DNA of 64,000 bases from Bacillota bacterium. GTDB taxonomy: Bacteria > Bacillota > Clostridia > Christensenellales > SZUA-584. Below are positions 53,511 to 62,555 of this stretch, in pieces (position 1 is the stretch's first letter; each line of letters opens with the position of its first letter). The stretch is taken from contig JAEWCC010000007.1 in the NCBI GenBank assembly GCA_023390815.1, positions 62,001 to 126,000 of the forward strand, read 5' to 3'. The translations under genes were made by a program, and so were the position numbers. The notes below the pieces were generated by a model, which was given only the letters and a program-made list of their open reading frames with translations, had not been told where the DNA came from and made no database searches.

Positions 53511-54245
53511 ATGTCCATGTTTCCTTTTGGCTCCCGTCCATACCCCGGAACCGGCCCCGGCGTATACCGCGCACCTTCGCCTCCCGGATATCGTCCGAAC
53601 GGGAATAACAGTTTTCGGCCGCCTGTGCAGTCCAGACAGGATGTGAGCGGGAACGACCTGCTCAGCCATACCTCATTCTCTCCCGAACTGAGCTTTCTGC
53701 TTGCGATGACGCTCAAGGACGGCCTGAGCCGGTCCGCGGCGCTCGATCTGCTGCGCGATATCGAGCCCTTTGTTTCCTCCGCCGACCGCGAAGCAATCCG
53801 CAGCCTGCGCGGCGCGCAGGAGCTCGCATCGGATTTCCGCAAGTCCGCACCGCCGCCCGCCCCTCCGCATACCGACTCACCGCTTTCGGGTTTCTCCCGC
53901 CTCAACCGCCAACAGGCGCTGCTGGAGGTGATGCAGCGTTACGCGGGCAGCGATACGAGCGGCATGATGCGGGGTCTGCAGCAATCCGTACAGATGCAGG
54001 AAAACTTCGACCGTATGCTGCGCCGGATGGAACGCATGCGCAATATGAACACGTCGTCCCCAGAGCAGATGTTTGAGGCGATGTCCATGTTCATGCCACC
54101 CGAGCAGCAGTCCCAGTTCCGTAACATGCAGAACATGATGCGCATGATGTCTGCCATGGGCAAGAACATGAAGCCGGAGGATATGTTCCGCAGCATGATG
54201 GGCGGCATGGGCGGCATGGGTAACAACCAGAGCGGTACCGCATAA
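53511..54245 (+). CDS. Hypothetical Pro- and Met-rich protein (244 aa)
   Basis: AGGAGG at 53,500 within a small palindrome (AGGAGGATCTCCT) leads the ATG at 53,511. Residues 1-45 are Pro/Gly-rich and disordered (MSMFPFGSRPYPGTGPGVYR). A helical core follows (FLLAMTLKDGLSRSAALDLL). The C-terminus is very rich in Met, Gln and Arg (MLRRMERMRNMNTSSPEQMF, MMGGMGGMGNN), a composition typical of uncharacterised clostridial proteins. There are no catalytic motifs. Spore-related or scaffold roles are only guesses. Confidence 0.65.
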   Translation: MSMFPFGSRPYPGTGPGVYRAPSPPGYRPNGNNSFRPPVQSRQDVSGNDLLSHTSFSPELSFLLAMTLKDGLSRSAALDLLRDIEPFVSSADREAIRSLRGAQELASDFRKSAPPPAPPHTDSPLSGFSRLNRQQALLEVMQRYAGSDTSGMMRGLQQSVQMQENFDRMLRRMERMRNMNTSSPEQMFEAMSMFMPPEQQSQFRNMQNMMRMMSAMGKNMKPEDMFRSMMGGMGGMGNNQSGTA

Positions 54246-54376
54246 ACGCTCCGCGCTGTCCGCAAACCAATACGAAAAATAACATAACCTGAAGAATCGT
54301 TGGAGATTTGGGCTTGTTTCATTCGCTTTTCCAGTATAAAATGGAAATGCATTATGTAACATCAAGGAGACCAACG

Positions 54377-55846
54377 ATGAAAAAGTTTCTGGCATTCGTG
54401 ATGTCATTAGCGCTGATGCTAATACTGCTGCCCACGGCAGCCCGCGCGGAAGGACACTATTGGACATTTGAGGATACCGCGATCGGCAGTCTGCCCGCCG
54501 GATTCACAACAGCCGTATTGGACACTGCCACATATCACGCTGGCATCAGCATGCATTTTCCGGATGGAGTTGCAGCTGCTGTCAGTACATTTGGCGGCAG
54601 TTTTGGAAACAACATATTCATGGGCTCATGGTTTTCGCCTGCAGGTCGGGCGAACCGGTGGCTGATTACACCGGCTCTCGATATTTCTGATCAGACGGAC
54701 GTGCTGCGCTGGTACGCCAAATCAGCGGATCCCCGTCTTCCGGAAACCTATAACGTCCTGATTTCTACCACGGATAGCCAGCCCGCAAGCTTTACAACAA
54801 CGCTCACATCCGTCGACAGCGAGTCAAGCACCTTCCAGCGGCACAATGTCGATTTGAGTAGTTATTCAGGACAAACCGTATATATTGCGTTCCAGCTGGT
54901 CAGCAACGACAGGTTTTTACTTCTGCTCGATAATATCGGCCTCATTGCCTCCATCGGGTCGGACATGCTGATGGTAAACGCCGGTGTTGACCAGAGCATT
55001 GAGTTGGGCAGCAGCGCCTCCCTGAGCGCTTCCGTATCGGGCGGCGAGGCGCCGTACTCGTATTCGTGGAGCGATGGCACCGCCACCGTGGGCAGCACGC
55101 AAAGCATCACGGTGACACCGGATATCAGCACCACCTACACCTGCATGGTCACAGACGCGGCAGGAACCACACTCGCCGACAGCATTGATGTGAGCGTGCC
55201 GCCCGCTGTGTATACCATTACAGCCACCCCGGCAAGTTTTGATTTTGGCAGCATGGTCCAGGGGTATGCCGCTGCGCCCGGAGAGCAAACGTGTACGATT
55301 GAAAACATAGGCAACCAGAGCGTCACGCTCTCGGCTGCGCCTAACACGCACTATGACATCAGCAGCTTCTCATCCTCCACCCTTACCAAAACCGAGACGG
55401 CGACCTTTACGATTCGGCCCAAAACCGGCCTGAGTGCGGGCACCTACAACGAGACCGTCACCGTGAATACAGACCACGGCACCAGCGTGGACATATCGGT
55501 CAGCTTTACGGTGGAAACCCTCCTGGCGCTATCGCCATCGATCAGCAGCGGCACGGTCTACACAGGCGGCCGCATCACCCTCACTCCCAGCATCTCGGGA
55601 GGCACGTGGACTTTCGACAGCGATTACCTGACGCGCTCCGATAACACGTTCACAGCCGTCAAGGCTGGGCAGACGACGGTCCGCTATGATGCCGCGGGAC
55701 AGCACACCAGCTATGTGGTCACGATTCGCGCGTCCGAGCTGCCCAACACGGGGCAGGACTTCACCTGGGCCTACCTGTTTGTGTGCGCGGCGCTCCTCGC
55801 CCTGGGTACGGCGGCATTCCGCCTGAGAAAACAGCCGATGCGCTAA
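54377..55846 (+). CDS. LPNTG sortase-anchored surface protein (489 aa)
   Basis: AAGGAGA sets the start at 54,377 (MKKFLAFVMSLALMLILLPT), not the earlier frame opening. The signal peptide is cut after AARA. Residues 24-190 resemble a choice-of-anchor J carbohydrate-binding-like domain (GSWFSPAGRANRWLITPALD). Then come PKD/Ig-like repeats (SGGEAPYSYSWSDGTATVGS) and an ASPM/SPD-2-like stretch (FGSMVQGYAAAPGEQTCTI). The end has LPNTGQDF, a membrane segment and RLRKQ, the classic sorting signal. No sortase gene is in the window. It would be covalently wall-bound and may bind glycans. Confidence 0.88.
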   Translation: MKKFLAFVMSLALMLILLPTAARAEGHYWTFEDTAIGSLPAGFTTAVLDTATYHAGISMHFPDGVAAAVSTFGGSFGNNIFMGSWFSPAGRANRWLITPALDISDQTDVLRWYAKSADPRLPETYNVLISTTDSQPASFTTTLTSVDSESSTFQRHNVDLSSYSGQTVYIAFQLVSNDRFLLLLDNIGLIASIGSDMLMVNAGVDQSIELGSSASLSASVSGGEAPYSYSWSDGTATVGSTQSITVTPDISTTYTCMVTDAAGTTLADSIDVSVPPAVYTITATPASFDFGSMVQGYAAAPGEQTCTIENIGNQSVTLSAAPNTHYDISSFSSSTLTKTETATFTIRPKTGLSAGTYNETVTVNTDHGTSVDISVSFTVETLLALSPSISSGTVYTGGRITLTPSISGGTWTFDSDYLTRSDNTFTAVKAGQTTVRYDAAGQHTSYVVTIRASELPNTGQDFTWAYLFVCAALLALGTAAFRLRKQPMR

Positions 55847-55867
55847 GTGCCGGTCATTTTCGTAAGC

Positions 55868-55898
55868 AACGCCCGCGGACGAGTTCGCGGGCGTTTTC
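55868..55898 (+). terminator. Terminator after the LPNTG gene
   Basis: AACGCCCGCG and CGCGGGCGTT pair perfectly around GACGAGTT, followed by TTC. A weak -10 (TATAAT at 55,976) for the next gene lies downstream. Confidence 0.8.
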
Positions 55899-56035
55899 AT
55901 GTCCTCCGGCCTTCGTTTTCTCCGGCGGTTAGCGCAGTCTATTATGATTTCGTTTTTCTTTACCGGGATGTGTAGTATAATAGCGATGGCGTACCAAAGC
56001 GCCTGCTATTATCTTTTTATTTTGAGGTATTACAA

Positions 56036-56932
56036 ATGAAGAATCTTTCGAAGGGCGTCTCTCTGCTCATCGTGCTGCTTGTGTATGCCGCGGCGTTTTT
56101 CGCCGGGCTGCTGGTGTACAGGCTGCTACCTGATCCCCTGCTCGCATTCTTCCTTGCGGATGTTGCCGCCACGCTGTTCGTCTGGCTACTGGGGCTTTTC
56201 TTCCGCAACGCCAGCATGTACGACCCGTACTGGAGCGTCGCGCCGCCCGTGCTGTTCGTATGCTTCGCCGCCGTGTCGGGCTATTTCGGCGCGGTGGGCG
56301 CAGTCTATATGGCCGTATTCCTCATCTGGGGCGTGCGTCTCACGCGCAACTGGGTCATCGGCTGGAGAGGAATGGCGCACCAGGACTGGCGCTATACCAT
56401 GCTGCATGAAAAGTGTCCGCCGCTCTGGTTCCTGACAAACCTTTTCGGTATCAACCTGGTGCCCACGCTGTTTGTCTTCGCGGCGCTCGTGCCCGCGTAC
56501 ATGGTGACGCTGCAGCCAACCGTAGTCACGGCGGTCACATTTATCGGGGCGGCGGTTTGCCTCGCCGCGGTGGCGCTGCAGATCGTATCGGACGCGCAGC
56601 TGCGCCGCTTCAGGCAGCAGGCTGAAAACGCGGGCAAAAGCATCGATACCGGCCTGTGGAAATACTCGCGCCATCCAAACTACTTGGGCGAGGTGTCGTT
56701 TTGGTGGGGCGTGTGGGTCATCCAGATATCCATATTGCCGCAGCTTTGGTGGACAATCGCCGGGCCTGTGCTAATGACACTCATGTTCCTGTTCATCAGC
56801 ATCCCGATGATGGAGAAGCGCCTGCTTAAGAGCCGCGCGGATTACGCGGACTACCGCCGCCGCACATCAATACTGCTGTTGCTGCCGCCCAGAAAAACAC
56901 AGGGTTCCGCCGTTCCCCTCGATATGGTATGA
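56036..56932 (+). CDS. DUF1295 membrane protein, steroid-reductase-like (298 aa)
   Basis: About seven membrane helices are seen, beginning LLIVLLVYAAAFFAGLLVYR. The family signature GLWKYSRHPNYLGEVSFWWG near residue 205-225 is that of DUF1295 and the C-terminal domain of 5-alpha-reductase/isoprenylcysteine methyltransferase-like proteins, which bind a cofactor there. The substrate in bacteria is unknown. A gaggt site precedes the ATG. It lies 32 bp upstream of the mutarotase-like gene on the same strand, so they are probably one operon. Confidence 0.85.
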   Translation: MKNLSKGVSLLIVLLVYAAAFFAGLLVYRLLPDPLLAFFLADVAATLFVWLLGLFFRNASMYDPYWSVAPPVLFVCFAAVSGYFGAVGAVYMAVFLIWGVRLTRNWVIGWRGMAHQDWRYTMLHEKCPPLWFLTNLFGINLVPTLFVFAALVPAYMVTLQPTVVTAVTFIGAAVCLAAVALQIVSDAQLRRFRQQAENAGKSIDTGLWKYSRHPNYLGEVSFWWGVWVIQISILPQLWWTIAGPVLMTLMFLFISIPMMEKRLLKSRADYADYRRRTSILLLLPPRKTQGSAVPLDMV

Positions 56933-56964
56933 TGATGTGGACAAATAAGATGAGGTAATTGGTT

Positions 56965-57417
56965 ATGCTCAGAGGAATTCCATCCGTATTATCTCCCGAC
57001 CTGCTCGCGGTGCTTTGCGAAATGGGCCACGGTGATGAGATCGTAATTGGGGATATGAACTACCCCGCCGCCGCAACGGCCAGCAACGCGCTGATATTCG
57101 CAAACAACGTGGACAGCATCCGCCTGCTTGATGCGATTCTGCGCCTGATGCCGCTGGACCGGTACGTGGACAAGCCGTTTTTGATCATGGAGCGCATGGC
57201 GGTTGACTCGCGCCTGTTCCTGCCAGTCCACGAAGACTATTTCCGTCTCGCAGAAAAATACGACCCGCGAGGCCGTGACTGCGTGGGCTATATCAATCGG
57301 TTCGATTTTTATGACCGCGCGCGTGATGCGTATTGTGTAGTCGCCACAGGCGAGACTTCGCCATACGGCTGCACGATATTGAGAAAGGGCTGTTTAAAAC
57401 CCGAGGAAGTGCTGTAA
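56965..57417 (+). CDS. FucU/RbsD-like sugar mutarotase (150 aa)
   Basis: The ATG at 56,965 has GAGG upstream. The sequence LSPDLLAVLCEMGHGDEIVI carries the family His/Asp (MGHGDE) that catalyses anomer exchange. It continues with LLDAILRLMPLDRYVD, and the C-terminal CVVATGETSPYGCTILRKG is the usual end. It interconverts sugar anomers, most like L-fucose mutarotase, in the cytoplasm. No fucose operon is nearby, so the sugar is not certain. Confidence 0.88.
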   Translation: MLRGIPSVLSPDLLAVLCEMGHGDEIVIGDMNYPAAATASNALIFANNVDSIRLLDAILRLMPLDRYVDKPFLIMERMAVDSRLFLPVHEDYFRLAEKYDPRGRDCVGYINRFDFYDRARDAYCVVATGETSPYGCTILRKGCLKPEEVL

Positions 57418-57423
57418 AATAGG

Positions 57424-58332
57424 CTATCCGATGCTGCTGCTCAAAGCGGCGGCATCGGGTTCGCAAAACACATATTGCCCCTTGCCCTTTTTCTTGGCCA
57501 TATCGAGCGCCTTATCCGCTGCCACGAGCAGATCGCCATACGTCTCGCATGTTGTGGTGGAAAGACATACCCCCATGCTCATATCGATGCGCTGCTGAAC
57601 CGGATGAAGATCGGATTGTACCTGTCTCATCACACATTCCAGTATCGCGCGGCACGCTTCACCGCCGCCGGGGATCAGCAGCACAAATTCGTCGCCGCCC
57701 CAGCGATAAACTTCCGCGATGTCGGCACATACTTCGGACAGCACATCGGCCATATCTACCAGCAGCCGGTCGCCCTGCGCATGGCCATGCGCATCGTTGA
57801 TGCGCTTAAAATCATCGATATCCATCAGGACGAACGCAAACGGCTGCTGCCGGGCAAGCATTGCTGAGACGTCCTCTTTCAGCCGGTAACGATTCTTCAG
57901 CCGGGTCAGACTGTCGTGATACGCCATATATTCTTTTTCCATCAGCACGCCCTCGACGCGCCGCATCATGGCGCTCACCGACCTCGCGAGCATGCCGGCT
58001 TCATCGTTGCGCCGGGTCAGGCGTTCGGGCACCTCGCCCGCCCGCCCCGTGATACGGCACTGGTCGATAGTGTCCGCCAGTTCATGGGCTACACGAACCG
58101 CACTGCGGGTGAGACGTCCGATGATCGCCGTAATCAGCGCCGCTCCCACCAGCGTAAGCAATGCATAGAATGCAATGTAATACCATTTAACACCGTTCCC
58201 GGTATTAATCCAGAACAGAATCAAAGCGATGCCTATGAGCGCCATCGCCAACAGGAATACCGATACATTTACCAGCAGCAACTTTCGTCGGATACTCAAT
58301 ATTCCCACCTTGTTCGTTTTATTATATACCAT
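57424..58332 (-). CDS. Membrane GGDEF diguanylate cyclase (302 aa)
   Basis: Two membrane segments (residues of about 18-40 and 52-75) are followed by a HAMP-like linker and a GGDEF domain with RWGGDEFVLL intact, plus the GHAQGDRLL and DDFKRIND motifs. It should make c-di-GMP. The RxxD inhibitory site before GGDEF is missing (VCADIAEVY), so feedback inhibition is unlikely. The start is unclear: an ATG at 58,332 lacks a good ribosome site, while a TTG at 58,296 follows AAGGTGG. Confidence 0.85.
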   Translation of the reverse strand: MVYNKTNKVGILSIRRKLLLVNVSVFLLAMALIGIALILFWINTGNGVKWYYIAFYALLTLVGAALITAIIGRLTRSAVRVAHELADTIDQCRITGRAGEVPERLTRRNDEAGMLARSVSAMMRRVEGVLMEKEYMAYHDSLTRLKNRYRLKEDVSAMLARQQPFAFVLMDIDDFKRINDAHGHAQGDRLLVDMADVLSEVCADIAEVYRWGGDEFVLLIPGGGEACRAILECVMRQVQSDLHPVQQRIDMSMGVCLSTTTCETYGDLLVAADKALDMAKKKGKGQYVFCEPDAAALSSSIG

Positions 58333-58559
58333 ACATACCCATATCTTTATCGGTGTAACACGGAATTGCACAACTTCATCAGCTGTCCGCCCTAACCCTC
58401 GCCCTGTTCTGTATACTATGGGTATTTATTATATCGGAATTATTGAGCCGAACTTTAACGGATATGGCTCTCTGGCGCAATACTCCGTACATTGACCCGA
58501 AATTCGTCCACATTTCGGCAGCCCGAGGCACTGAATAAACTGCATAAATCCAGCCGCAT

Positions 58560-58591
58560 AAAAAGACCCTGCCGGATTGCTCCCACAGGGT
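58560..58591 (-). terminator. uvrA terminator
   Basis: ACCCTG and CAGGGT pair around a 14-base loop, and the minus strand continues CTTTTT just after the uvrA stop. Confidence 0.65.
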
Positions 58592-58607
58592 GTGCGTCTA
58601 AATTTCT

Positions 58608-61463
58608 TTATACTGCTTTGGCTTCTCTCAGCGCCTCGTCGCGCTCCAGCAGCGGTTTGACGAATGTGCCCGTCACACTTGCAGGGTCCGCAGCCAGTTG
58701 CTCCGGACTTCCCTGCGATACCACGCGCCCGCCCGCGTCGCCGCCGCCGGGCCCCAGGTCGATGCAGTGGTCGGCGCACTTGATCACGTCGAGATTGTGC
58801 TCGATTACGATCACCGTGTTGCCGCGGTCCGCCAGCCGTGCGAGTATCGCCACGAGCCGCTTCACGTCGTCGGTATGCAGGCCCGTCGTGGGCTCGTCGA
58901 GTATGAACAGCGTGTTGCCCGTCTGCCGCTTGGAGAGGTACGTCGCGAGCTTGACGCGCTGCGCCTCGCCGCCCGACAGCGTCGTGGAGGGCTGCCCGAG
59001 CCGGATATAGCCGAGACCTACGTCGGAAAGCACCTCGAGTACGTTGCGGATGGACGGAATGCCCTCAAAGAACTCGAGCGCCTCCTCCACCGTCATATCG
59101 AGCACTTCCTGTATGTTCTTGCCCTTGTAGTGCACCTCGAGCGTCTCGCGGTTGTAGCGCGCGCCCTTGCACACCTCGCACGGCACGTACACGTCGGGTA
59201 AAAAGTGCATCTCGATCTTGATGATGCCGTCGCCCTTGCACGCCTCGCAGCGCCCGCCGCGCACGTTGAACGAGAACCGGCCCTTGTCGAAGCCGCGCAC
59301 GCGCGCGTCCTTCGTGGCCGCAAACAGGTCGCGGATGCTCGTGAATAAACCGGTATACGTTGCGGGGTTCGATCTCGGCGTACGCCCGATGGGGCTCTGG
59401 TCGATGTCGATCACCTTGTCGATCTTCTCAATGCCTTCAATGTGCTCGTGCTTGCCCGGCTTGTCCTTGGCGCTGTAGATCTGTTTGGCGAGCGCCTTAT
59501 ACAGGATCTCGTTGACGAGCGTAGATTTGCCGCTGCCCGATACGCCCGTTACCGCAGTGATCACACCCATCGGGAATTTCACGTCGATATCCTTAAGGTT
59601 ATTTTCCGCCGCGCCCACAACCGTGAACCAGCCGCTGGGTTCGCGCCGCTTGTCCGGCACCTCGATGCGCTTCGCGCCCGAAAGATACTGGCCCGTGACG
59701 GACCTCTCGTCCGCGGCAAGCTGTGCCGGGGTGCCAGCCGATACCACATAACCGCCGTGCACGCCTGCGCCCGGCCCCATATCGATCACCCAGTCTGCGC
59801 TGCGGATCGTATCCTCGTCGTGTTCGACCACGATGAGCGTATTACCGAGCTTTTGCAGTGCCCGGAGCGTGGTCAACAGCTTTTCGTTATCGCGCTGATG
59901 CAGGCCGATGCTCGGTTCGTCGAGTATGTACAGTACGCCCGTAAGGCCGGAGCCGATCTGCGTCGCAAGCCGGATACGCTGCGCCTCCCCGCCGGAGAGC
60001 GTCCCTGCCGCCCGCGAGAGCGTGAGGTACGAAAGCCCCACGTTGAGCAGGAAGTTCAGCCGCGCGCGCAGCTCCTTTAATATGCGGTCCGCGATGATGC
60101 GCTGCTTCTCGGACATCTGCCACGTTTCAAAGAATGCAAGGATCTCGTCGATGGCCATGTTCGACAGTTCCGCGATGTTCTTATTGCCGATACGCACCGC
60201 GAGCGGTTCGGGCTTGTAGCGCGTGCCGCCGCAGACGGGACAAGCCAGCGTGGTCATGTATTTTTCGTACTCTTCTTTCATGGAATCGGATTCGGTCTGC
60301 TTATAGCGCCGCTCGATGTTCGGAATGATGCCTTCGAAGCGGTTTAAGAAGGTGCCCTGACCGTATTCGGAGGAGTAGTCCACCTCGAAGCGCTCGCCGC
60401 CTGTGCCGTACAGCAATATGTGCTGGATCTTGGGATCGAGCTGCTCGAACGGCGTCAGCATGGAAAAGCCGTAGTGCTTGGCCATGCCCTTGAAATACTG
60501 CGCGCCCCAGCTGTCCGCCGAGCCAGAGTTCCAGCCGTTCAGGCGTACCGCGCCCTCTGCCAGCGATAGAGATTTATTGGGAACTACGAGGTCTTCGTCG
60601 ATCTTCATGATCGTGCCGAGGCCGGAGCAGTGCGGGCACGCGCCGTAAGGCGCATTGAACGAAAACATGCGCGGCGATACCTCGTCGATGCTGATGCCGC
60701 AGTCGATGCACGCATAGTTCTGCGAGAACCTTCGCTCCTCGTTTGTATCGGCGTTCATCACCTTGATGACGCCCTCGCCCAGCGAGAGCGCGGTCTCCAC
60801 CGAGTCGTGCAGACGCGATCCGGCTTCGCCGCCGCGCAGCACCACGCGGTCCACCACCACGTCGATGGTGTGCTTAATGTTCTTGTCGAGCTTGATCTCC
60901 TCGTCGAGCGTATAGGTGTTGCCGTCCACGATCACGCGCGTATAGCCCGAGCGCGTGAGGTCTTCGAACACCTTCTCGTGCATGCCCTTACGGCCCTTAA
61001 CGACCGGCGCGAGCAGCATGAGCCGCGTTCCTTCGGGCATACGCTGAATCTCGTCCACGATCTGGTCCACCGTCTGCCGCTCGATCTTCTTGCCACACTT
61101 GGGGCAGTACACGTCGCCTGCGCGCGCGTAGAGCAGACGCAGGTAGTCGTGAATCTCCGTCACCGTGCCCACGGTGGAACGCGGGTTGCGGCTGGTCGTC
61201 TTCTGGTCGATCGATATCGCGGGTGACAGACCGTCGATGCTGTCCACGTCCGGCTTGTCCATCTGGCCTAAAAACTGGCGCGCATAGGCTGACAACGACT
61301 CCACATACCGCCGCTGCCCCTCCGCGTAGATGGTATCGAACGCAAGCGAAGACTTGCCGCTGCCCGACAGCCCCGTGATGACCACGAGCTTGTCGCGCGG
61401 TATTTCGATATCGATATTCTTGAGGTTGTGCTCCCTCGCTCCTTTGATACTGATGGTTTCCAT
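58608..61463 (-). CDS. uvrA: Excinuclease ABC subunit A (951 aa)
   Basis: The damage-recognition ATPase of nucleotide excision repair. It has two ABC domains: Walker A motifs ITGLSGSGKSSLAFDTIYAE and VTGVSGSGKSTLVNEILYKA, and signature motifs (TLSGGEAQRIRLATQ and TLSGGEAQRVKLATY). Zinc fingers appear as YCPKCGKK, CPVCGG and CEACKGDG. The length is normal. The start METISIKGAREHN at 61,463 is the usual N-terminus, with AAAGAG nearby. It should act with the UvrB encoded about 1 kb upstream, although two small genes separate them. Confidence 0.97.
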   Translation of the reverse strand: METISIKGAREHNLKNIDIEIPRDKLVVITGLSGSGKSSLAFDTIYAEGQRRYVESLSAYARQFLGQMDKPDVDSIDGLSPAISIDQKTTSRNPRSTVGTVTEIHDYLRLLYARAGDVYCPKCGKKIERQTVDQIVDEIQRMPEGTRLMLLAPVVKGRKGMHEKVFEDLTRSGYTRVIVDGNTYTLDEEIKLDKNIKHTIDVVVDRVVLRGGEAGSRLHDSVETALSLGEGVIKVMNADTNEERRFSQNYACIDCGISIDEVSPRMFSFNAPYGACPHCSGLGTIMKIDEDLVVPNKSLSLAEGAVRLNGWNSGSADSWGAQYFKGMAKHYGFSMLTPFEQLDPKIQHILLYGTGGERFEVDYSSEYGQGTFLNRFEGIIPNIERRYKQTESDSMKEEYEKYMTTLACPVCGGTRYKPEPLAVRIGNKNIAELSNMAIDEILAFFETWQMSEKQRIIADRILKELRARLNFLLNVGLSYLTLSRAAGTLSGGEAQRIRLATQIGSGLTGVLYILDEPSIGLHQRDNEKLLTTLRALQKLGNTLIVVEHDEDTIRSADWVIDMGPGAGVHGGYVVSAGTPAQLAADERSVTGQYLSGAKRIEVPDKRREPSGWFTVVGAAENNLKDIDVKFPMGVITAVTGVSGSGKSTLVNEILYKALAKQIYSAKDKPGKHEHIEGIEKIDKVIDIDQSPIGRTPRSNPATYTGLFTSIRDLFAATKDARVRGFDKGRFSFNVRGGRCEACKGDGIIKIEMHFLPDVYVPCEVCKGARYNRETLEVHYKGKNIQEVLDMTVEEALEFFEGIPSIRNVLEVLSDVGLGYIRLGQPSTTLSGGEAQRVKLATYLSKRQTGNTLFILDEPTTGLHTDDVKRLVAILARLADRGNTVIVIEHNLDVIKCADHCIDLGPGGGDAGGRVVSQGSPEQLAADPASVTGTFVKPLLERDEALREAKAV

Positions 61464-61569
61464 GGGTTTACTCTTTGTCTCCTGATTCAAAACTTTATAT
61501 CACTCCCCGCAAGGGGAAGAAAATATCCCGTATCCTTTTTATACACCGCATTAGGGTTGGCGCATTCTC

Positions 61570-61702
61570 GCCTCCCTCAGACGAGGGAGGTGTCGGACAC
61601 TAGATTGAAAATCAGTGTCTGACGGAAGGAGGGATGCAATAACCATTATCATATCCCTCCCCCAGGCATCTTTTGATGCCAGCCCCCTCATCAGAGGGGG
61701 CC
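61570..61702. repeat. Dispersed repeats left of the DUF559 gene
   Basis: CCTCCCTCAGACGAGGGAGG with TGTCGG and GGAAGGAGGGAT (61,570-61,636) is followed by a roughly inverted relative (ATCCCTCCCCCAGGC to CCCCCTCATCAGAGGGGGCC, 61,652-61,702). The same pair recurs on the other side of DUF559. Confidence 0.65.
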
Positions 61703-61704
61703 AT

Positions 61705-62091
61705 TCAGCGAATCATCATTTCTTTAGAAGAATTACTGAACCGCTCTTTCACCGTCTGATCAATAGCCATGCACACTGCCTCAAAGCTTTGCCCGATTTC
61801 CAGATTCGTAATTCGTATCACTTTCAGTCCGTATTCCGCGAGCTTTTTCGTGCGTTCCTCGTCGTATCCCATCTGGGAAACCGAATAATGGCCGTCCCCA
61901 TCCAGTTCCACAACGAGCCTTGCTTTGGCACAGTAGAAATCTACAATGTACCCTCCGATTAACTTCTGCCTCTGAAACCGTACCGGGTACCCTGATAAAA
62001 ACTCATACCAAAGCTTGCGTTCCTGCGGAGTCATGTTCTTTCGTAGCGCCCGTGCATTGGATATCAATCTTTTATCGTATTGGAGAGACAC
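61705..62091 (-). CDS. DUF559 nuclease-like protein (128 aa)
   Basis: A GTG at 62,091 behind GAGGAG starts SLQYDKRLISNARALRKNMT. The family pattern follows: PQERKLWYEFLSGYPVRFQR, GGYIVDFYCAKARLVVELDG and GYDEERTKKLAEYGLKVIRI, close to the Vsr/very-short-patch endonuclease fold with the D-x(n)-E-L-D core. It may cut DNA. Members often sit in repeat-flanked, variable spots; here it lies between two sets of dispersed repeats, separating uvrA from uvrB. Confidence 0.88.
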   Translation of the reverse strand: MSLQYDKRLISNARALRKNMTPQERKLWYEFLSGYPVRFQRQKLIGGYIVDFYCAKARLVVELDGDGHYSVSQMGYDEERTKKLAEYGLKVIRITNLEIGQSFEAVCMAIDQTVKERFSNSSKEMMIR

Positions 62092-62132
62092 CGTTTTTCT
62101 CCTCTCTGATACAATTTGCGCATATCCAATGC

Positions 62133-62302
62133 CTCCCTCAGACGAGGGAGGTGGTGCAAAGCGCCGGAAGGAGGGATACTGCCGCGATGTGCAAGCACTT
62201 CATTCTAAACCGTGTTCCTGTAGCCATCACCCTATATCACTCCCCCACCCGGATAATCAATCTTCGATTGCTTTCCGGGAGCCCCCTCATCCGAGGAGGC
62301 CT
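62133..62302. repeat. Dispersed repeats right of the DUF559 gene
   Basis: CCTCCCTCAGACGAGGGAGG with TGGTGC and GGAAGGAGGGAT (62,133-62,180) and an inverted relative (CACTCCCCCACCCGG to CCCCCTCATCCGAGGAGGCC, 62,237-62,302). Together with the left set they bracket the DUF559 gene. Confidence 0.65.
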
Positions 62303-62314
62303 TTATCTGCTTAC

Positions 62315-62518
62315 CTAATTCCGCTGGCAGTGCGCGCAGGCTTCGCAGACGCGGTGGAAACCCTCCACATCCTCATAGCGCCGCGAGAGGCGTATCCACT
62401 GCTTTAAATCGCGCAGCGTATCCGAAGAACCGCCGTGACCGGCAAAGCTGTATTCCCGGCACAGGTCTTCATCTATCTCTCTGTCCACAGCGGGACAGTA
62501 CCAATTATCCTTCTTCAG
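62315..62518 (-). CDS. Small Cys-rich protein (67 aa), unusual start
   Basis: NWYCPAVDREIDEDLCREYS, then a linker and RVCEACAHCQRN, form a probable four-Cys metal site typical of short clostridial proteins. There is no ATG, GTG or TTG ahead of the conserved region in this frame, only a CTG at 62,518 with AAAGAGG upstream. Translation may start there or the N-terminus may be misjudged. It lies just after uvrB and before the DUF559 repeats. Function unknown. Confidence 0.6.
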   Translation of the reverse strand: MKKDNWYCPAVDREIDEDLCREYSFAGHGGSSDTLRDLKQWIRLSRRYEDVEGFHRVCEACAHCQRN

Positions 62519-62555
62519 CGTCGTATCCTCTTTCGTTGTCGTTGATGAATGTCGG

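Noticed and set aside
54308..54376. A frame start MGLFHSLF upstream of the LPNTG gene that resembles the HEAT-family cap
   Set aside because: The real start is MKKFLAF with a good ribosome site and signal peptide; the MGLF match is chance.
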